14,651 nucleotides of DNA from Larix sibirica (lineage: Eukaryota; Streptophyta; Pinopsida; Pinales; Pinaceae), in contig NWUY0300011267.1 in assembly GCA_004151065.3 (NCBI GenBank), positions 38,896 through 53,546 of the forward strand, written 5' to 3'. The position numbers and the translations under genes are program-made. This document shows positions 1 through 9,235 of this stretch, one piece after another; position 1 is the first letter of the stretch, and every line of letters begins with the position of its first letter. Below the pieces are notes generated by a model. That model was not told the origin of the DNA. It worked only from the letters and a program-made list of their open reading frames with translations, and made no database searches.

Positions 1-30
1 TAATAATAATAATTATTATTATTATTAAAA

Positions 31-306
31 GTTGCAACTCTTTACAAAGAGTTATTATGTGCCCTTTAAGGATTATATATACAATCTCTCCTATTTGTAA
101 TCTCATATCATCTCTGATTTATCATATGCATTTACTTGTTCATGGATTATTTGTCCTATTTACATTGGGTATTTCTTCAGTAAACAAATTTTATTTGTAT
201 TCGTTAAAGAGGTGTGGGATTTCAGAAGAGGACATTGAGATTGAACCCCAACAACAGATCAAAAGAGGAAACCGATAGGACTTAGAAGGAGCATAAGTGT
301 AGTTAA
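31..306 (+). other. Possible LTR end and leader of the Ty3/gypsy remnant
   Basis: This AT-rich stretch precedes the gag pseudogene and includes TATATATA at 74-81, which would suit an LTR promoter followed by R/U5. I found no TG...CA boundaries, no recognisable tRNA primer-binding site and no second copy further along the element, so calling it an LTR is inference from position. A 73-codon open frame at 57-278 has no recognisable product. The same sequence is at 4303-4578. Confidence 0.3.
37..54. repeat. Perfect inverted repeat (8-bp arms, 2-bp loop)
   Basis: AACTCTTT and AAAGAGTT flank AC, giving a self-complementary 18-mer just upstream of a TATATATA run (74-81). The same palindrome is at 4309-4326. 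It sits where the end of an LTR or the leader of the gag element would lie, but no matching LTR is in the window. Confidence 0.6.
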
Positions 307-1722
307 ATGGAGGCACTCAGATGTCTATCACATACTACACGGCTAGAGCTAACCTCTACTAGATTCAATGTTGTAAGAAGGAATGTACCTAGAAGAAAAC
401 CCATCTTCATATCGACCCCCTTAACTAATAGAGATGCAAGTTTGTTAACCCAGTTTGAACCAAAAGTAAGCCCTGAAGTAGAAGGAGAAGGGACAAGAGG
501 AGTAGAATTCAGTTCTACCCCAAAAACTTAGAATCTAGAAGAGAATACTATAGTGCCAACCACACCAGTTCTAGCAAGAAGAGCTAGTTCACCAGTACAT
601 ACCAGGATGGCGATGACCTCTGATTCAACTTTGACATTGATCGTCTTCCATGGGACATGGAAAGATGATTCCGAGCAACATTTGTTTACCTGTGAAGCTA
701 TTTGGTCAGTGAAGAAGATCATTGATGAAGCTGCGGATATTGCACAACTAGAGACTACCTTTAGAGATCGATCCCTGACCTGATACATGAAATATAAGAC
801 AACACTAGCCCTAGGATAGACAAGACCTCTAGCGACCATCAAGAGGGATCTCTTGAAGGGTTTTCAGAAGCCCAAGTTAGAATCTCAGTCCATAACTGAG
901 ATAAAAAAAATTAAACAAAGGGTTGGTGAGTCCATTTGGGACTATGCCCAACAATTCAAGATTCTAATGGACTTCCTAAGTTTTTAGTTTCAGGATGTAC
1001 AACATCAGGAGTGGTTCATAGCGAGCATGCTGTCACATATCATAGTTCCCCAAGTACCCAATAGAAGGTGGGAACATAATCAGAGGCCTTGGAGATTTCC
1101 ATGTGCTTGGTAGCCACTCGATCCAGGAGGAGAATCTATAGCAGGGATGGTGCAGGTTCAATCATAGGTTGTTGCATTGACTACGTAACTACAAAAATGA
1201 TCAACAAGGAAGGAGGTACGAGAAAATGTACGGTGTAGTTTTTGTAGGACAGAGGGTCACCACAAGAATGAGTTCCATACTTTGAGCAATTACATGGAGA
1301 CTGGTGCGTCTAGACCATTCTCAGCAGGGCCCAAGGCGGAATGGTTCGAGGTTTGTAGGGCATGGGGACACTCGCCTCCAAAATTCCCGACCCTATAGAA
1401 GTATCAGAGTTCTGCACATACCCCGTTTTGTGAGTTTCACAAGTTAGTGGGGCATAATGTCAACAACTATTGTGCACTTAAGCTCATGAAGGACCATACT
1501 GCGAACACATTTCGTGTCCAAGGTGTGGATGAGAATAAGGGAGTTGACCAAGGAGTTGCATGTGGAGGATATTGGAGCCGAGGTAGAGGATATGGAGGTG
1601 GAGACGCTCATAGGAATCACAAGGACCATCATAAAGGGTGTGTAGGGAAGGATGGGGGATTTCTCTCCATTTTCTTAAGTATTCATTCACTCATAAATGC
1701 ATGCCATACATTAAAAATTTAG
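307..1722 (+). pseudogene. Decayed Ty3/gypsy-type gag (first copy)
   Basis: In intact elements Gag forms the capsid shell and binds the RNA genome in the cytoplasm. Here frame 1 carries recognisable gag from about 553: a retrotransposon gag domain with FTCEAIWSV and TFRDRSLT (about 640-780), then IKQRVGESIWDYAQQFK (about 915-960). Three zinc knuckles follow near 1234, 1354 and 1429. Each has lost metal ligands: the first ends in F instead of C, the second has lost its first and last C, and the third reads C-x2-H-x4-H-x5-C. A Gly/Arg/His-rich tail runs to about 1640. In-frame stops lie at 529, 781, 817, 985, 1111, 1165, 1186, 1198 and 1396, and the reading shifts to frame 3 at about 1070-1140. 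The N-terminal 307-528 is open but unrecognised. No protease, RT or integrase follows. The family match is from recalled similarity. Confidence 0.8.
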
Positions 1723-2131
1723 CATTCATATCTTTACACATAACATACAACCATAAACAATACATGACAATCAAGTACACTGCACAGAATAGGTGGAACA
1801 ATATTTCTATTACCATCAAAATGGGATTGAATACATTCTACAACCCTCAGCTATAAGTCCCAATGGTTCCATCTCTAGCTCAACAACTTAGGCTTTTCAG
1901 TATTACAACATCAACATCAATATTAACCTTAACACTGACGAACCCGGACCTATTACAAAAGTGAATATAAATAGGCCCATGCTCCTTTCCGGGCTGTTAG
2001 TCTACACACAACTTTAGTGGCATGCAAAATTCCATGGGTAGACTATTGCTGATGCACAACACAAGATCCCCGCGCACCGTTTCCCTTGGTGCGTTCTATC
2101 TCTCTAGCTAGAGTTTTTAGCGCACAAGCAC
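1723..2131. other. Unassigned 0.4-kb stretch with TATA-box motif
   Basis: No coding signal seen. On the + strand there is a textbook plant TATA box, TATAAATAGG at 1966-1975, and GC-richer sequence follows. There is a small stem (CGCACC 2073-2078 / GGTGCG 2088-2093) and a perfect 12-bp palindrome CTCTAGCTAGAG at 2102-2113. It may be part of another LTR, but I could not fix its ends. The second copy is at 5995-6403. Confidence 0.35.
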
Positions 2132-2395
2132 TTACCTCAAAACTCGGGTGCTAACACCTATCTTTTCGGGGCTCCCTTTTTGACTCGTTTTTGGTTCTTC
2201 ATTATCTTTAGATTTCCCATCCAATCTATCATTTGGGTTAGAGCTACCAAACTCCCCGAAAGGTCCAAACTTGTTCTTGTGAGCCCCCATGAGAATGGCC
2301 ATGTTGCGAGAGATGTAAATAGCTTGTGATTTTATCTTTGAAAATCTCTCCTCTGATTCATCCCTTAGATTGTTATTATTGGCATCATTCGCCAT
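2132..2395 (-). pseudogene. Minus-strand gag-like N-terminal fragment (first copy)
   Basis: An 87-codon frame with a true ATG at 2395 in good context (GCC before ATGG). The product is hydrophilic, rich in Asn, Lys and Glu, and includes RFSKIKSQ and SRNMAILM. It starts about 75 nt downstream of a primer-binding-site-like sequence and an LTR-like block on the same strand, the place where gag starts in an LTR retrotransposon. The similarity to Ty3/gypsy Gag N-termini is by layout and feel only. It stops after 87 residues, far short of a full Gag (usually several hundred), and nothing resembling the rest of Gag or Pol follows downstream. At the break the minus strand reads AG|GTAAGTG, a consensus 5' splice site, so a spliced first exon is an alternative. 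Second copy: 6404-6667, identical. Confidence 0.45.
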
Positions 2396-2469
2396 GGCTA
2401 GGGTTTTGAGACTTCTTCCTTATGTCACTTCTTGGATCTTGGAACTTTCCACAAAAACCCCAAAGAAAA

Positions 2470-2483
2470 GTGCTATGATATCA
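2470..2483 (-). other. Primer-binding-site-like sequence
   Basis: The minus strand reads TGATATCATAGCAC, two mismatches from TGGTATCAGAGCAC, the usual initiator-tRNA-Met complement used to prime reverse transcription in many plant LTR elements. It lies 3 nt inside a CA-ending LTR-like block. Second copy: 6742-6755. Confidence 0.5.
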
Positions 2484-2486
2484 ATA

Positions 2487-3100
2487 TGATCTATAAACTA
2501 CCATGGATATTCCAGTAGAACAATTCATCACAATAGAACTTACAGTATTATGAGAATCCCTTAGTATGCATCGTATTGTTTAGATTGCAATTGTTACTAG
2601 CTTAATGCATGAAATACTAAATAAACTGAAACTAAAATGAAAGAAGTAAGAAAATAGCACACTATCCACACAATCAACACAAGATGTACCTTGGGAAAAC
2701 CCAATGCAAGAAAGACCCAACTAGAAGTTGAGGCTTATGATCTTGCTCTTTTCTTCTCAATTATGAAATGCAAATACAAAGAAAGTGCAGCCACTATGGA
2801 GTTTCCGTGGACTCTATGGAATGAATGGTTTCTAAGTGGATCTTCTACTTCCTCTATTATGCTTCAATATCCCACTCTTAGTTGCTTTGAAAAACTATGG
2901 AACGATACTAATAGAATGGAACCCCTCCCTTTTTTAGCAACCCAATAATTAACATAGTTTGATAGTCATTTAGGTTTAGGGTTATGGTTTTTGCATGCAT
3001 TAAACCCCAATTAGTGTTAGGGTTTGAACCCTCTAGAATTTTCATGAAAGTCCACACATGAGTAGCTCCACATGTGTGAGTAATGATAGCTGAAATAACA
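2487..3100 (-). mobile_element. LTR-like block, minus strand (first copy)
   Basis: Read on the minus strand this block would begin TGTTATTTCAGC and end TATAGATCA, giving TG...CA ends about 614 bp apart. It is followed by a 3-nt spacer, a primer-binding-site-like sequence and a gag-like ATG. Near the middle is a GGGTTTTCCC stretch followed by CTTGTGTT, a combination common near the end of plant LTRs. The lower boundary is fixed by the PBS; the upper one is a guess from the TG/CA rule. No partner LTR occurs in the window, so the element is truncated and no target-site duplication can be tested. A small hairpin (CACACATG 3053-3060 / CATGTGTG 3071-3078) lies close to its start. An 85-codon + strand frame inside it (2691-2948) looks accidental. 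Confidence 0.45.
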
Positions 3101-3526
3101 TCCACTCAGTACCATGGTGGTCAATAGGATAGGTCAACTTGCAAGAGGCATAACTTCCACATACAAACTCTGATTGAGGTGAATTTTGCACAATTGGAAG
3201 CTATCAATGTGTAGAACAACGTCAAGAGGTTGGGAGCAAATCTAATAAAGTTTTGACCCTAAAAAGGTTGTTTAAAGCCTTAAACAAGCTCCAAACTGTT
3301 CTAGACCCAATCACCAAGGTGGAACATCCATAAATCAGTACCTCCAATTTTTCTAAAAAAAAACAAAATAAATGACAAATTATATAATGATCCATTTTGG
3401 ACTGACAACCAAAACAATATAGAAAAAATTCCCTTCCTCTTTGAAAAAATCCATCATTAACCAAATCCACAATTAAAAATAAAAACCTTTAGAAATGGAG
3501 TCTAATAACTAGGGCATTCAAAAGTC
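3101..3526. other. AT-rich stretch, nothing recognisable
   Basis: Non-coding in appearance, with A-rich runs on the + strand. An 82-codon minus-strand frame (3222-3470) has low-complexity, hydrophobic content expected from AT-rich DNA. Repeated at 7373-7798. Confidence 0.5.
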
Positions 3527-3595
3527 AAAACACAAATCAATAAAAGATATAAGAATAAAGTTAAAACACAAATCAATAAAAATATAAGAGTAAGG
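3527..3595. repeat. Short tandem duplication, 36 + 33 bp
   Basis: Two abutting units, 3527-3562 and 3563-3595, both beginning AAAACACAAATCAATAAAA and continuing through ATATAAGA-type sequence; the second is 3 bp shorter. Repeated at 7799-7867 in the second large copy. Confidence 0.85.
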
Positions 3596-3651
3596 AGCAA
3601 GGTCCTCAAAACCTAAAAATCAACAATGGCAAATAAAAACATTTAGCAATA

Positions 3652-3687
3652 TTATGATGATGATGATGATGATGATTATTATTATTT
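3652..3687. repeat. TGA/TTA trinucleotide microsatellite
   Basis: An ATGATGATG run passing into ATTATTATT. The second copy (7924-7959) has the same length but four substitutions that interrupt the run, the densest cluster of differences between the two large copies. Confidence 0.9.
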
Positions 3688-3759
3688 ACTAAGACTAACT
3701 CTGGTTTATGACACCAAAAAAAGGTAAGAAATCACTTGGTTTTCTTTAGAATTTTATTT

Positions 3760-3883
3760 CTTTCTTAATATTTGAAATAATTCTATCAAAATCCAAATTA
3801 ACCCAAAAATACAACTAGCACAACTATTTAACTTGTGACTCTAAACACAGATAGGCAACAAGTTAAGTGCCACTAAATCATCC
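3760..3883. other. Sequence unique to the first path
   Basis: This 124-bp AT-rich stretch follows the large duplication and precedes the 400-bp repeat. It has no counterpart after the second copy, which continues into different sequence at 8032. Confidence 0.7.
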
Positions 3884-4283
3884 ATGCCCCAACTATATTT
3901 TTTATAATTGTTTATTTCAAATTTAGAATGTCCACCATAAAATAAATCTTGATAATAAACTTTCTACATCTTCCTTCAATATAGGAAGAACATTTTTCCT
4001 CATCCAACCCATATTGTATAATATAAACACCTATTAACATAAAAATAAAAATACAATCTATTAAACTTAAAAAAAATCACATCAAACAATTAAAAACATA
4101 AACTTTTCCAACAAAAAATCACATCATACTATTAAAAACAAAAACTTTTGCAACAAAATAATGAGAGCCGCCTCAGTAAAAAATTCCAATTCGCTCCAAG
4201 TCCATAGAGACTGTATTTTTTCGTAAAAGAATTTCAATAAAAGATTTTCCTTTATTTCTATACAATCACAAGTATTCTCTGTT
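3884..4283. repeat. 400-bp direct repeat, first copy, ending at an N
   Basis: Matches 10593-10992 at a constant offset of 6709, with one difference found (A3925 / C10634). It ends at the base before the N at 4284, while its partner begins at the base after the N at 10592. Such end-to-start sharing is what unmerged overlapping contigs look like. It contains the truncated end of a minus-strand open frame that is complete at 10833-11093. Confidence 0.95.
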
Positions 4284-4284
4284 N
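4284..4284. other. Single N: probable contig join
   Basis: One ambiguous base at the exact boundary between the end of the 400-bp repeat and the start of the second large copy. The local sequence changes character from unique AT-rich DNA to a (TTA)n run. Confidence 0.8.
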
Positions 4285-4578
4285 TTATTATTATTATTAA
4301 AAGTTGCAACTCTTTACAAAGAGTTATTATGTGCCCTTTAAGGATTATATATACAATCTCTCCTATTTGTAATCTCATATCATCTCTGATTTATCATATG
4401 CATTTACTTGTTCATGGATTATTTGTCCTATTTACATTGGGTATTTCTTCAGTAAACAAATTTTATTTGTATTCGTTAAAGAGGTGTGGGATTTCAGAAG
4501 AGGACATTGAGATTGAACCCCAACAACAGATCAAAAGAGGAAACCGATAGGACTTAGAAGGAGCATAAGTGTAGTTAA

Positions 4579-5994
4579 ATGGAGGCACTCAGATGTCTAT
4601 CACATACTACACGGCTAGAGCTAACCTCTACTAGATTCAATGTTGTAAGAAGGAATGTACCTAGAAGAAAACCCATCTTCATATCGACCCCCTTAACTAA
4701 TAGAGATGCAAGTTTGTTAACCCAGTTTGAACCAAAAGTAAGCCCTGAAGTAGAAGGAGAAGGGACAAGAGGAGTAGAATTCAGTTCTACCCCAAAAACT
4801 TAGAATCTAGAAGAGAATACTATAGTGCCAACCACACCAGTTCTAGCAAGAAGAGCTAGTTCACCAGTACATACCAGGATGGCGATGACCTCTGATTCAA
4901 CTTTGACATTGATCGTCTTCCATGGGACATGGAAAGATGATTCCGAGCAACATTTGTTTACCTGTGAAGCTATTTGGTCAGTGAAGAAGATCATTGATGA
5001 AGCTGCGGATATTGCACAACTAGAGACTACCTTTAGAGATCGATCCCTGACCTGATACATGAAATATAAGACAACACTAGCCCTAGGATAGACAAGACCT
5101 CTAGCGACCATCAAGAGGGATCTCTTGAAGGGTTTTCAGAAGCCCAAGTTAGAATCTCAGTCCATAACTGAGATAAAAAAAATTAAACAAAGGGTTGGTG
5201 AGTCCATTTGGGACTATGCCCAACAATTCAAGATTCTAATGGACTTCCTAAGTTTTTAGTTTCAGGATGTACAACATCAGGAGTGGTTCATAGCGAGCAT
5301 GCTGTCACATATCATAGTTCCCCAAGTACCCAATAGAAGGTGGGAACATAATCAGAGGCCTTGGAGATTTCCATGTGCTTGGTAGCCACTCGATCCAGGA
5401 GGAGAATCTATAGCAGGGATGGTGCAGGTTCAATCATAGGTTGTTGCATTGACTACGTAACTACAAAAATGATCAACAAGGAAGGAGGTACGAGAAAATG
5501 TACGGTGTAGTTTTTGTAGGACAGAGGGTCACCACAAGAATGAGTTCCATACTTTGAGCAATTACATGGAGACTGGTGTGTCTAGACCATTCTCAGCAGG
5601 GCCCAAGGCGGAATGGTTCGAGGTTTGTAGGGCATGGGGACACTCGCCTCCAAAATTCCCGACCCTATAGAAGTATCAGAGTTCTGCACATACCCCGTTT
5701 TGTGAGTTTCACAAGTTAGTGGGGCATAATGTCAACAACTATTGTGCACTTAAGCTCATGAAGGACCATACTGCGAACACATTTCGTGTCCAAGGTGTGG
5801 ATGAGAATAAGGGAGTTGACCAAGGAGTTGCATGTGGAGGATATTGGAGCCGAGGTAGAGGATATGGAGGTGGAGACGCTCATAGGAATCACAAGGACCA
5901 TCATAAAGGGTGTGTAGGGAAGGATGGGGGATTTCTCTCCATTTTCTTAAGTATTCATTCACTCATAAATGCATGCCATACATTAAAAATTTAG
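4579..5994 (+). pseudogene. Decayed Ty3/gypsy-type gag (second copy)
   Basis: Identical to 307-1722 except for one base (T at 5579, where the first copy has C in a CG dinucleotide). All stop codons and the local frameshift are the same, so neither copy could make Gag. It lies directly after the N-marked join at 4284 and its leader. Confidence 0.8.
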
Positions 5995-6403
5995 CATTCA
6001 TATCTTTACACATAACATACAACCATAAACAATACATGACAATCAAGTACACTGCACAGAATAGGTGGAACAATATTTCTATTACCATCAAAATGGGATT
6101 GAATACATTCTACAACCCTCAGCTATAAGTCCCAATGGTTCCATCTCTAGCTCAACAACTTAGGCTTTTCAGTATTACAACATCAACATCAATATTAACC
6201 TTAACACTGACGAACCCGGACCTATTACAAAAGTGAATATAAATAGGCCCATGCTCCTTTCCGGGCTGTTAGTCTACACACAACTTTAGTGGCATGCAAA
6301 ATTCCATGGGTAGACTATTGCTGATGCACAACACAAGATCCCCGCGCACCGTTTCCCTTGGTGCGTTCTATCTCTCTAGCTAGAGTTTTTAGCGCACAAG
6401 CAC

Positions 6404-6667
6404 TTACCTCAAAACTCGGGTGCTAACACCTATCTTTTCGGGGCTCCCTTTTTGACTCGTTTTTGGTTCTTCATTATCTTTAGATTTCCCATCCAATCTA
6501 TCATTTGGGTTAGAGCTACCAAACTCCCCGAAAGGTCCAAACTTGTTCTTGTGAGCCCCCATGAGAATGGCCATGTTGCGAGAGATGTAAATAGCTTGTG
6601 ATTTTATCTTTGAAAATCTCTCCTCTGATTCATCCCTTAGATTGTTATTATTGGCATCATTCGCCAT
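6404..6667 (-). pseudogene. Minus-strand gag-like N-terminal fragment (second copy)
   Basis: Exact copy of the 2132-2395 fragment within the large duplication, with the same ATG, the same early end and the same AG|GTAAGTG at the break. The LTR-like block and primer-binding-site-like sequence follow it at higher coordinates, as in the first copy. Confidence 0.45.
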
Positions 6668-6758
6668 GGCTAGGGTTTTGAGACTTCTTCCTTATGTCAC
6701 TTCTTGGATCTTGGAACTTTCCACAAAAACCCCAAAGAAAAGTGCTATGATATCAATA

Positions 6759-7372
6759 TGATCTATAAACTACCATGGATATTCCAGTAGAACAATTCAT
6801 CACAATAGAACTTACAGTATTATGAGAATCCCTTAGTATGCATCGTATTGTTTAGATTGCAATTGTTACTAGCTTAATGCATGAAATACTAAATAAACTG
6901 AAACTAAAATGAAAGAAGTAAGAAAATAGCACACTATCCACACAATCAACACAAGATGTACCTTGGGAAAACCCAATGCAAGAAAGACCCAACTAGAAGT
7001 TGAGGCTTATGATCTTGCTCATTTCTTCTCAATTATGAAATGCAAATACAAAGAAAGTGCAGCCACTATGGAGTTTCCGTGGACTCTATGGAATGAATGG
7101 TTTCTAAGTGGATCTTCTACTTCCTCTATTATGCTTCAATATCCCACTCTTAGTTGCTTTGAAAAACTATGGAACGATACTAATAGAATGGAACCCCTCC
7201 CTTTTTTAGCAACCCAATAATTAACATAGTTTGATAGTCATTTAGGTTTAGGGTTATGGTTTTTGCATGCATTAAACCCCAATTAGTGTTAGGGTTTGAA
7301 CCCTCTAGAATTTTCATGAAAGTCCACACATGAGTAGCTCCACATGTGTGAGTAATGATAGCTGAAATAACA
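6759..7372 (-). mobile_element. LTR-like block, minus strand (second copy)
   Basis: Same as 2487-3100 apart from A7021 (T2749 in the first copy). The PBS-like sequence is at 6742-6755. The two blocks are in the same orientation 4272 bp apart with the whole flanking segment also repeated, so they are not the two LTRs of a single element. Confidence 0.45.
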
Positions 7373-8031
7373 TCCACTCAGTACCATGGTGGTCAATAGG
7401 ATAGGTCAACTTGCAAGAGGCATAACTTCCACATACAAACTCTGATTGAGGTGAATTTTGCACAATTGGAAGCTATCAATGTGTAGAACAACGTCAAGAG
7501 GTTGGGAGCAAATCTAATAAAGTTTTGACCCTAAAAAGGTTGTTTAAAGCCTTAAACAAGCTCCAAACTGTTCTAGACCCAATCACCAAGGTGGAACATC
7601 CATAAATCAGTACCTCCAATTTTTCTAAAAAAAAACAAAATAAATGACAAATTATATAATGATCCATTTTGGACTGACAACCAAAACAATATAGAAAAAA
7701 TTCCCTTCCTCTTTGAAAAAATCCATCATTAACCAAATCCACAATTAAAAATAAAAACCTTTAGAAATGGAGTCTAATAACTAGGGCATTCAAAAGTCAA
7801 AACACAAATCAATAAAAGATATAAGAATAAAGTTAAAACACAAATCAATAAAAATATAAGAGTAAGGAGCAAGGTCCTCAAAACCTAAAAATCAACAATG
7901 GCAAATAAAAACATTTAGCCATATTATGATGATGATGTTGATGATTGTTATTAATATTTACTAAGACTAACTCTGGTTTATGACACCAAAAAAAGGTAAG
8001 AAATCACTTAGTTTTCTTTAGAATTTTATTT

Positions 8032-8486
8032 TTGTGCTCGTGTATATGTGTTATACAACACTAACCTTATTAACCTTATTAACATTTTAACTCATAACTA
8101 TGGTGATTTATAAAAAGTTTTTTTTATAATCCATACCACCATGACCATCATATTATATTATTATATAAAAATTAATTATAATTTATATTACTAAATTATA
8201 TTATATATTATAATATTATAAGCATAATATTAACTTTAATAATAATAAATAATTTCAATATATATTATCCATACTTATTATTTTTATTTTTATAATGTAT
8301 TAATGTAGTTAAGCAAGGTTATTAACATGGCTAATACATTTTATAGACAATTGTGGTAAATTAGGTGCAATTCATGCAATATAACCACTAGTACAATTAT
8401 ATTAAATGCTCAAGTGAGAGTAAAGAGTGAATAAAGAGTAGCAAAAGGGTATAATCTTAAATCATTTATCTACTTAGTATTGATCA
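8032..8486. other. Very AT-rich spacer, no gene seen
   Basis: Starts where the second large copy diverges from the first. It is dominated by ATTATA/TAATAA runs (8140-8290) and has a short CCTTATTAA duplication near 8063-8080. Probably old intergenic DNA and the flank into which the LINE inserted. Confidence 0.6.
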
Positions 8487-8494
8487 AGAGGGAG
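8487..8494. repeat. Candidate 5' target-site duplication of the LINE
   Basis: AGAGGGAG lies directly before the first recognisable LINE codons and recurs at 10391-10398, one base after the A-run that would be the LINE tail. Eight bases is within the usual range for L1-type insertions, but short enough to arise by chance. Confidence 0.5.
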
Positions 8495-8495
8495 G

Positions 8496-9235
8496 AATGA
8501 CCTTCCCAAGTATATTAACTGGAAGATATGGTTATCTCGAAACAATGAAATCTTTGAAGGGAAGTAGGTTGATCTAGACAGAACTGCCAGAAGGGAAAGG
8601 ATACATATGAAAGAATTCCTTTCAGCCCAAGGATGGTCTGTTCAGAACGCTCCCTCCTTTCTGCCACTGGAGCTTTCCTAGGCTCTGCTTTCCTTGAGGC
8701 GGGCTCCCTTTAGTATAAACTTCCTAGGTCATGTTCATGGGCCTTAGACCTCCATATTTTAGATTTTCACAAGTGGAGGAGCACCCAGAATTCTCCGGCC
8801 CTTTTCTTTGATGGAGCTTCAAAAGGTAATCTTGGGGAGGTAGGTGCGGGGTGGGGGGTTCATCTTTGATCCCAGAGGAAATAAAATCTCTTCTTATGCT
8901 TTGGGCCCTCGGAAGAAAACAAACAATCAGGCTAAATGGGCAGCCTTACTGCTGAGAATCGAAACATTGGCCAAGCTAGGACTTAAGTCCTATAAGGTCT
9001 TTGGAGACTTAAAGATCGTCATTCAGAAGATGCAAAATATTCAATTAGGGAAAGATCAAGGATTCAAAAAAGAATTATTGCTTTAATCTCTGAAATTGAC
9101 AAGATTCAACTATACCACATCAAGAGTCAGAATAAATGTGAAGCATATGCTATGGCCAACAAGGGATCTAGGTTGCGTCAAGGGGAAATTATAGAAAACA
9201 ATGCCACTATCTCTTTTAAATGGTTAGCTTGTTAA
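8496..9235 (+). pseudogene. LINE ORF2 3' end: zf-RVT linker and RNase H domain, broken
   Basis: RNase H removes the RNA strand of the RNA-DNA hybrid during LINE reverse transcription. The reading begins in frame 3 (linker region, about 8496-8681, stop at 8565). It moves to frame 2 for LDLHILDFHKW and FFDGASKGN (about 8740-8840), to frame 3 after a G-rich run near 8841-8856 for the core (NNQAKWAALLL, YKVFGDLKIVIQK), and back to frame 2 near 9080 for ISEIDKIQLYHIK and CEAYAMANKGS, ending at TAA 9233. Of the four expected catalytic acids, Asp at 8810 and Asp at 9006 remain. The Glu is Lys (8934) and the last Asp is Tyr (9146). No activity is possible. Confidence 0.8.

Larger units (their letters stand above)
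13..3759. repeat. Large direct duplication, first copy (3747 bp)
   Basis: This segment recurs at 4285-8031 with a constant offset of 4272 and no indels that I could find. Differences seen: C1307/T5579, T2749/A7021, A3648/C7920, four within the TGA-type microsatellite (3666, 3674, 3675, 3682) and G3738/A8010. Positions 1-12, a (TAA)n run, lie outside the comparison because copy 2 begins right after an N. The copies part abruptly after 3759/8031. See the N features and the 400-bp repeat for why this may be an assembly product. Confidence 0.97.
4285..8031. repeat. Large direct duplication, second copy
   Basis: Second copy of 13-3759, starting immediately after the N at 4284 inside a (TTA)n run and ending at 8031, where the sequence turns into an unrelated AT-rich stretch leading to a LINE. 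Every stop and frameshift of the decayed gag is shared with the first copy, so the copies separated long after the element died. Confidence 0.97.

Noticed and set aside
57-278. 73-codon + strand frame before gag
   Set aside because: Low-complexity, hydrophobic content from AT-rich sequence in what looks like LTR or leader DNA; no family recognised.
528-842. 104-codon minus-strand frame opposite gag (also 4800-5114)
   Set aside because: It is antisense to recognisable gag codons and has no known product; it is a shadow of the gag frame.
2972-2984. TTTAGGG resembling the plant telomere repeat
   Set aside because: Only one full unit, with no tandem array.
3018-3033. GGTTTGAACCCT resembling a tRNA T-loop (B box)
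   Set aside because: It is a short near-palindrome inside the LTR-like block; no cloverleaf or A box can be placed around it.
3222-3470. 82-codon minus-strand frame (also 7494-7742)
   Set aside because: AT-driven Phe/Leu-rich content, no homologue recognised, and no promoter or neighbouring gene context.
3652-3687. Trinucleotide run considered as the seed of a CRISPR-like or satellite array
   Set aside because: Simple microsatellite with no spacers or longer unit.
4124-4378. 84-codon minus-strand frame across the N at 4284
   Set aside because: It reads through an ambiguous base at a probable contig join. The continuous version at 10833-11156 shows the true continuation is different.
2487-7372. 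The two LTR-like blocks as the 5' and 3' LTRs of one element
   Set aside because: The repeated unit extends far beyond the LTR on both sides (3.75 kb), and no Pol lies between them, so they are copies of one locus segment.
8141-8290. AT-rich run considered as a replication origin or scaffold attachment region
   Set aside because: AT content alone does not support either, and no specific motif array was seen.
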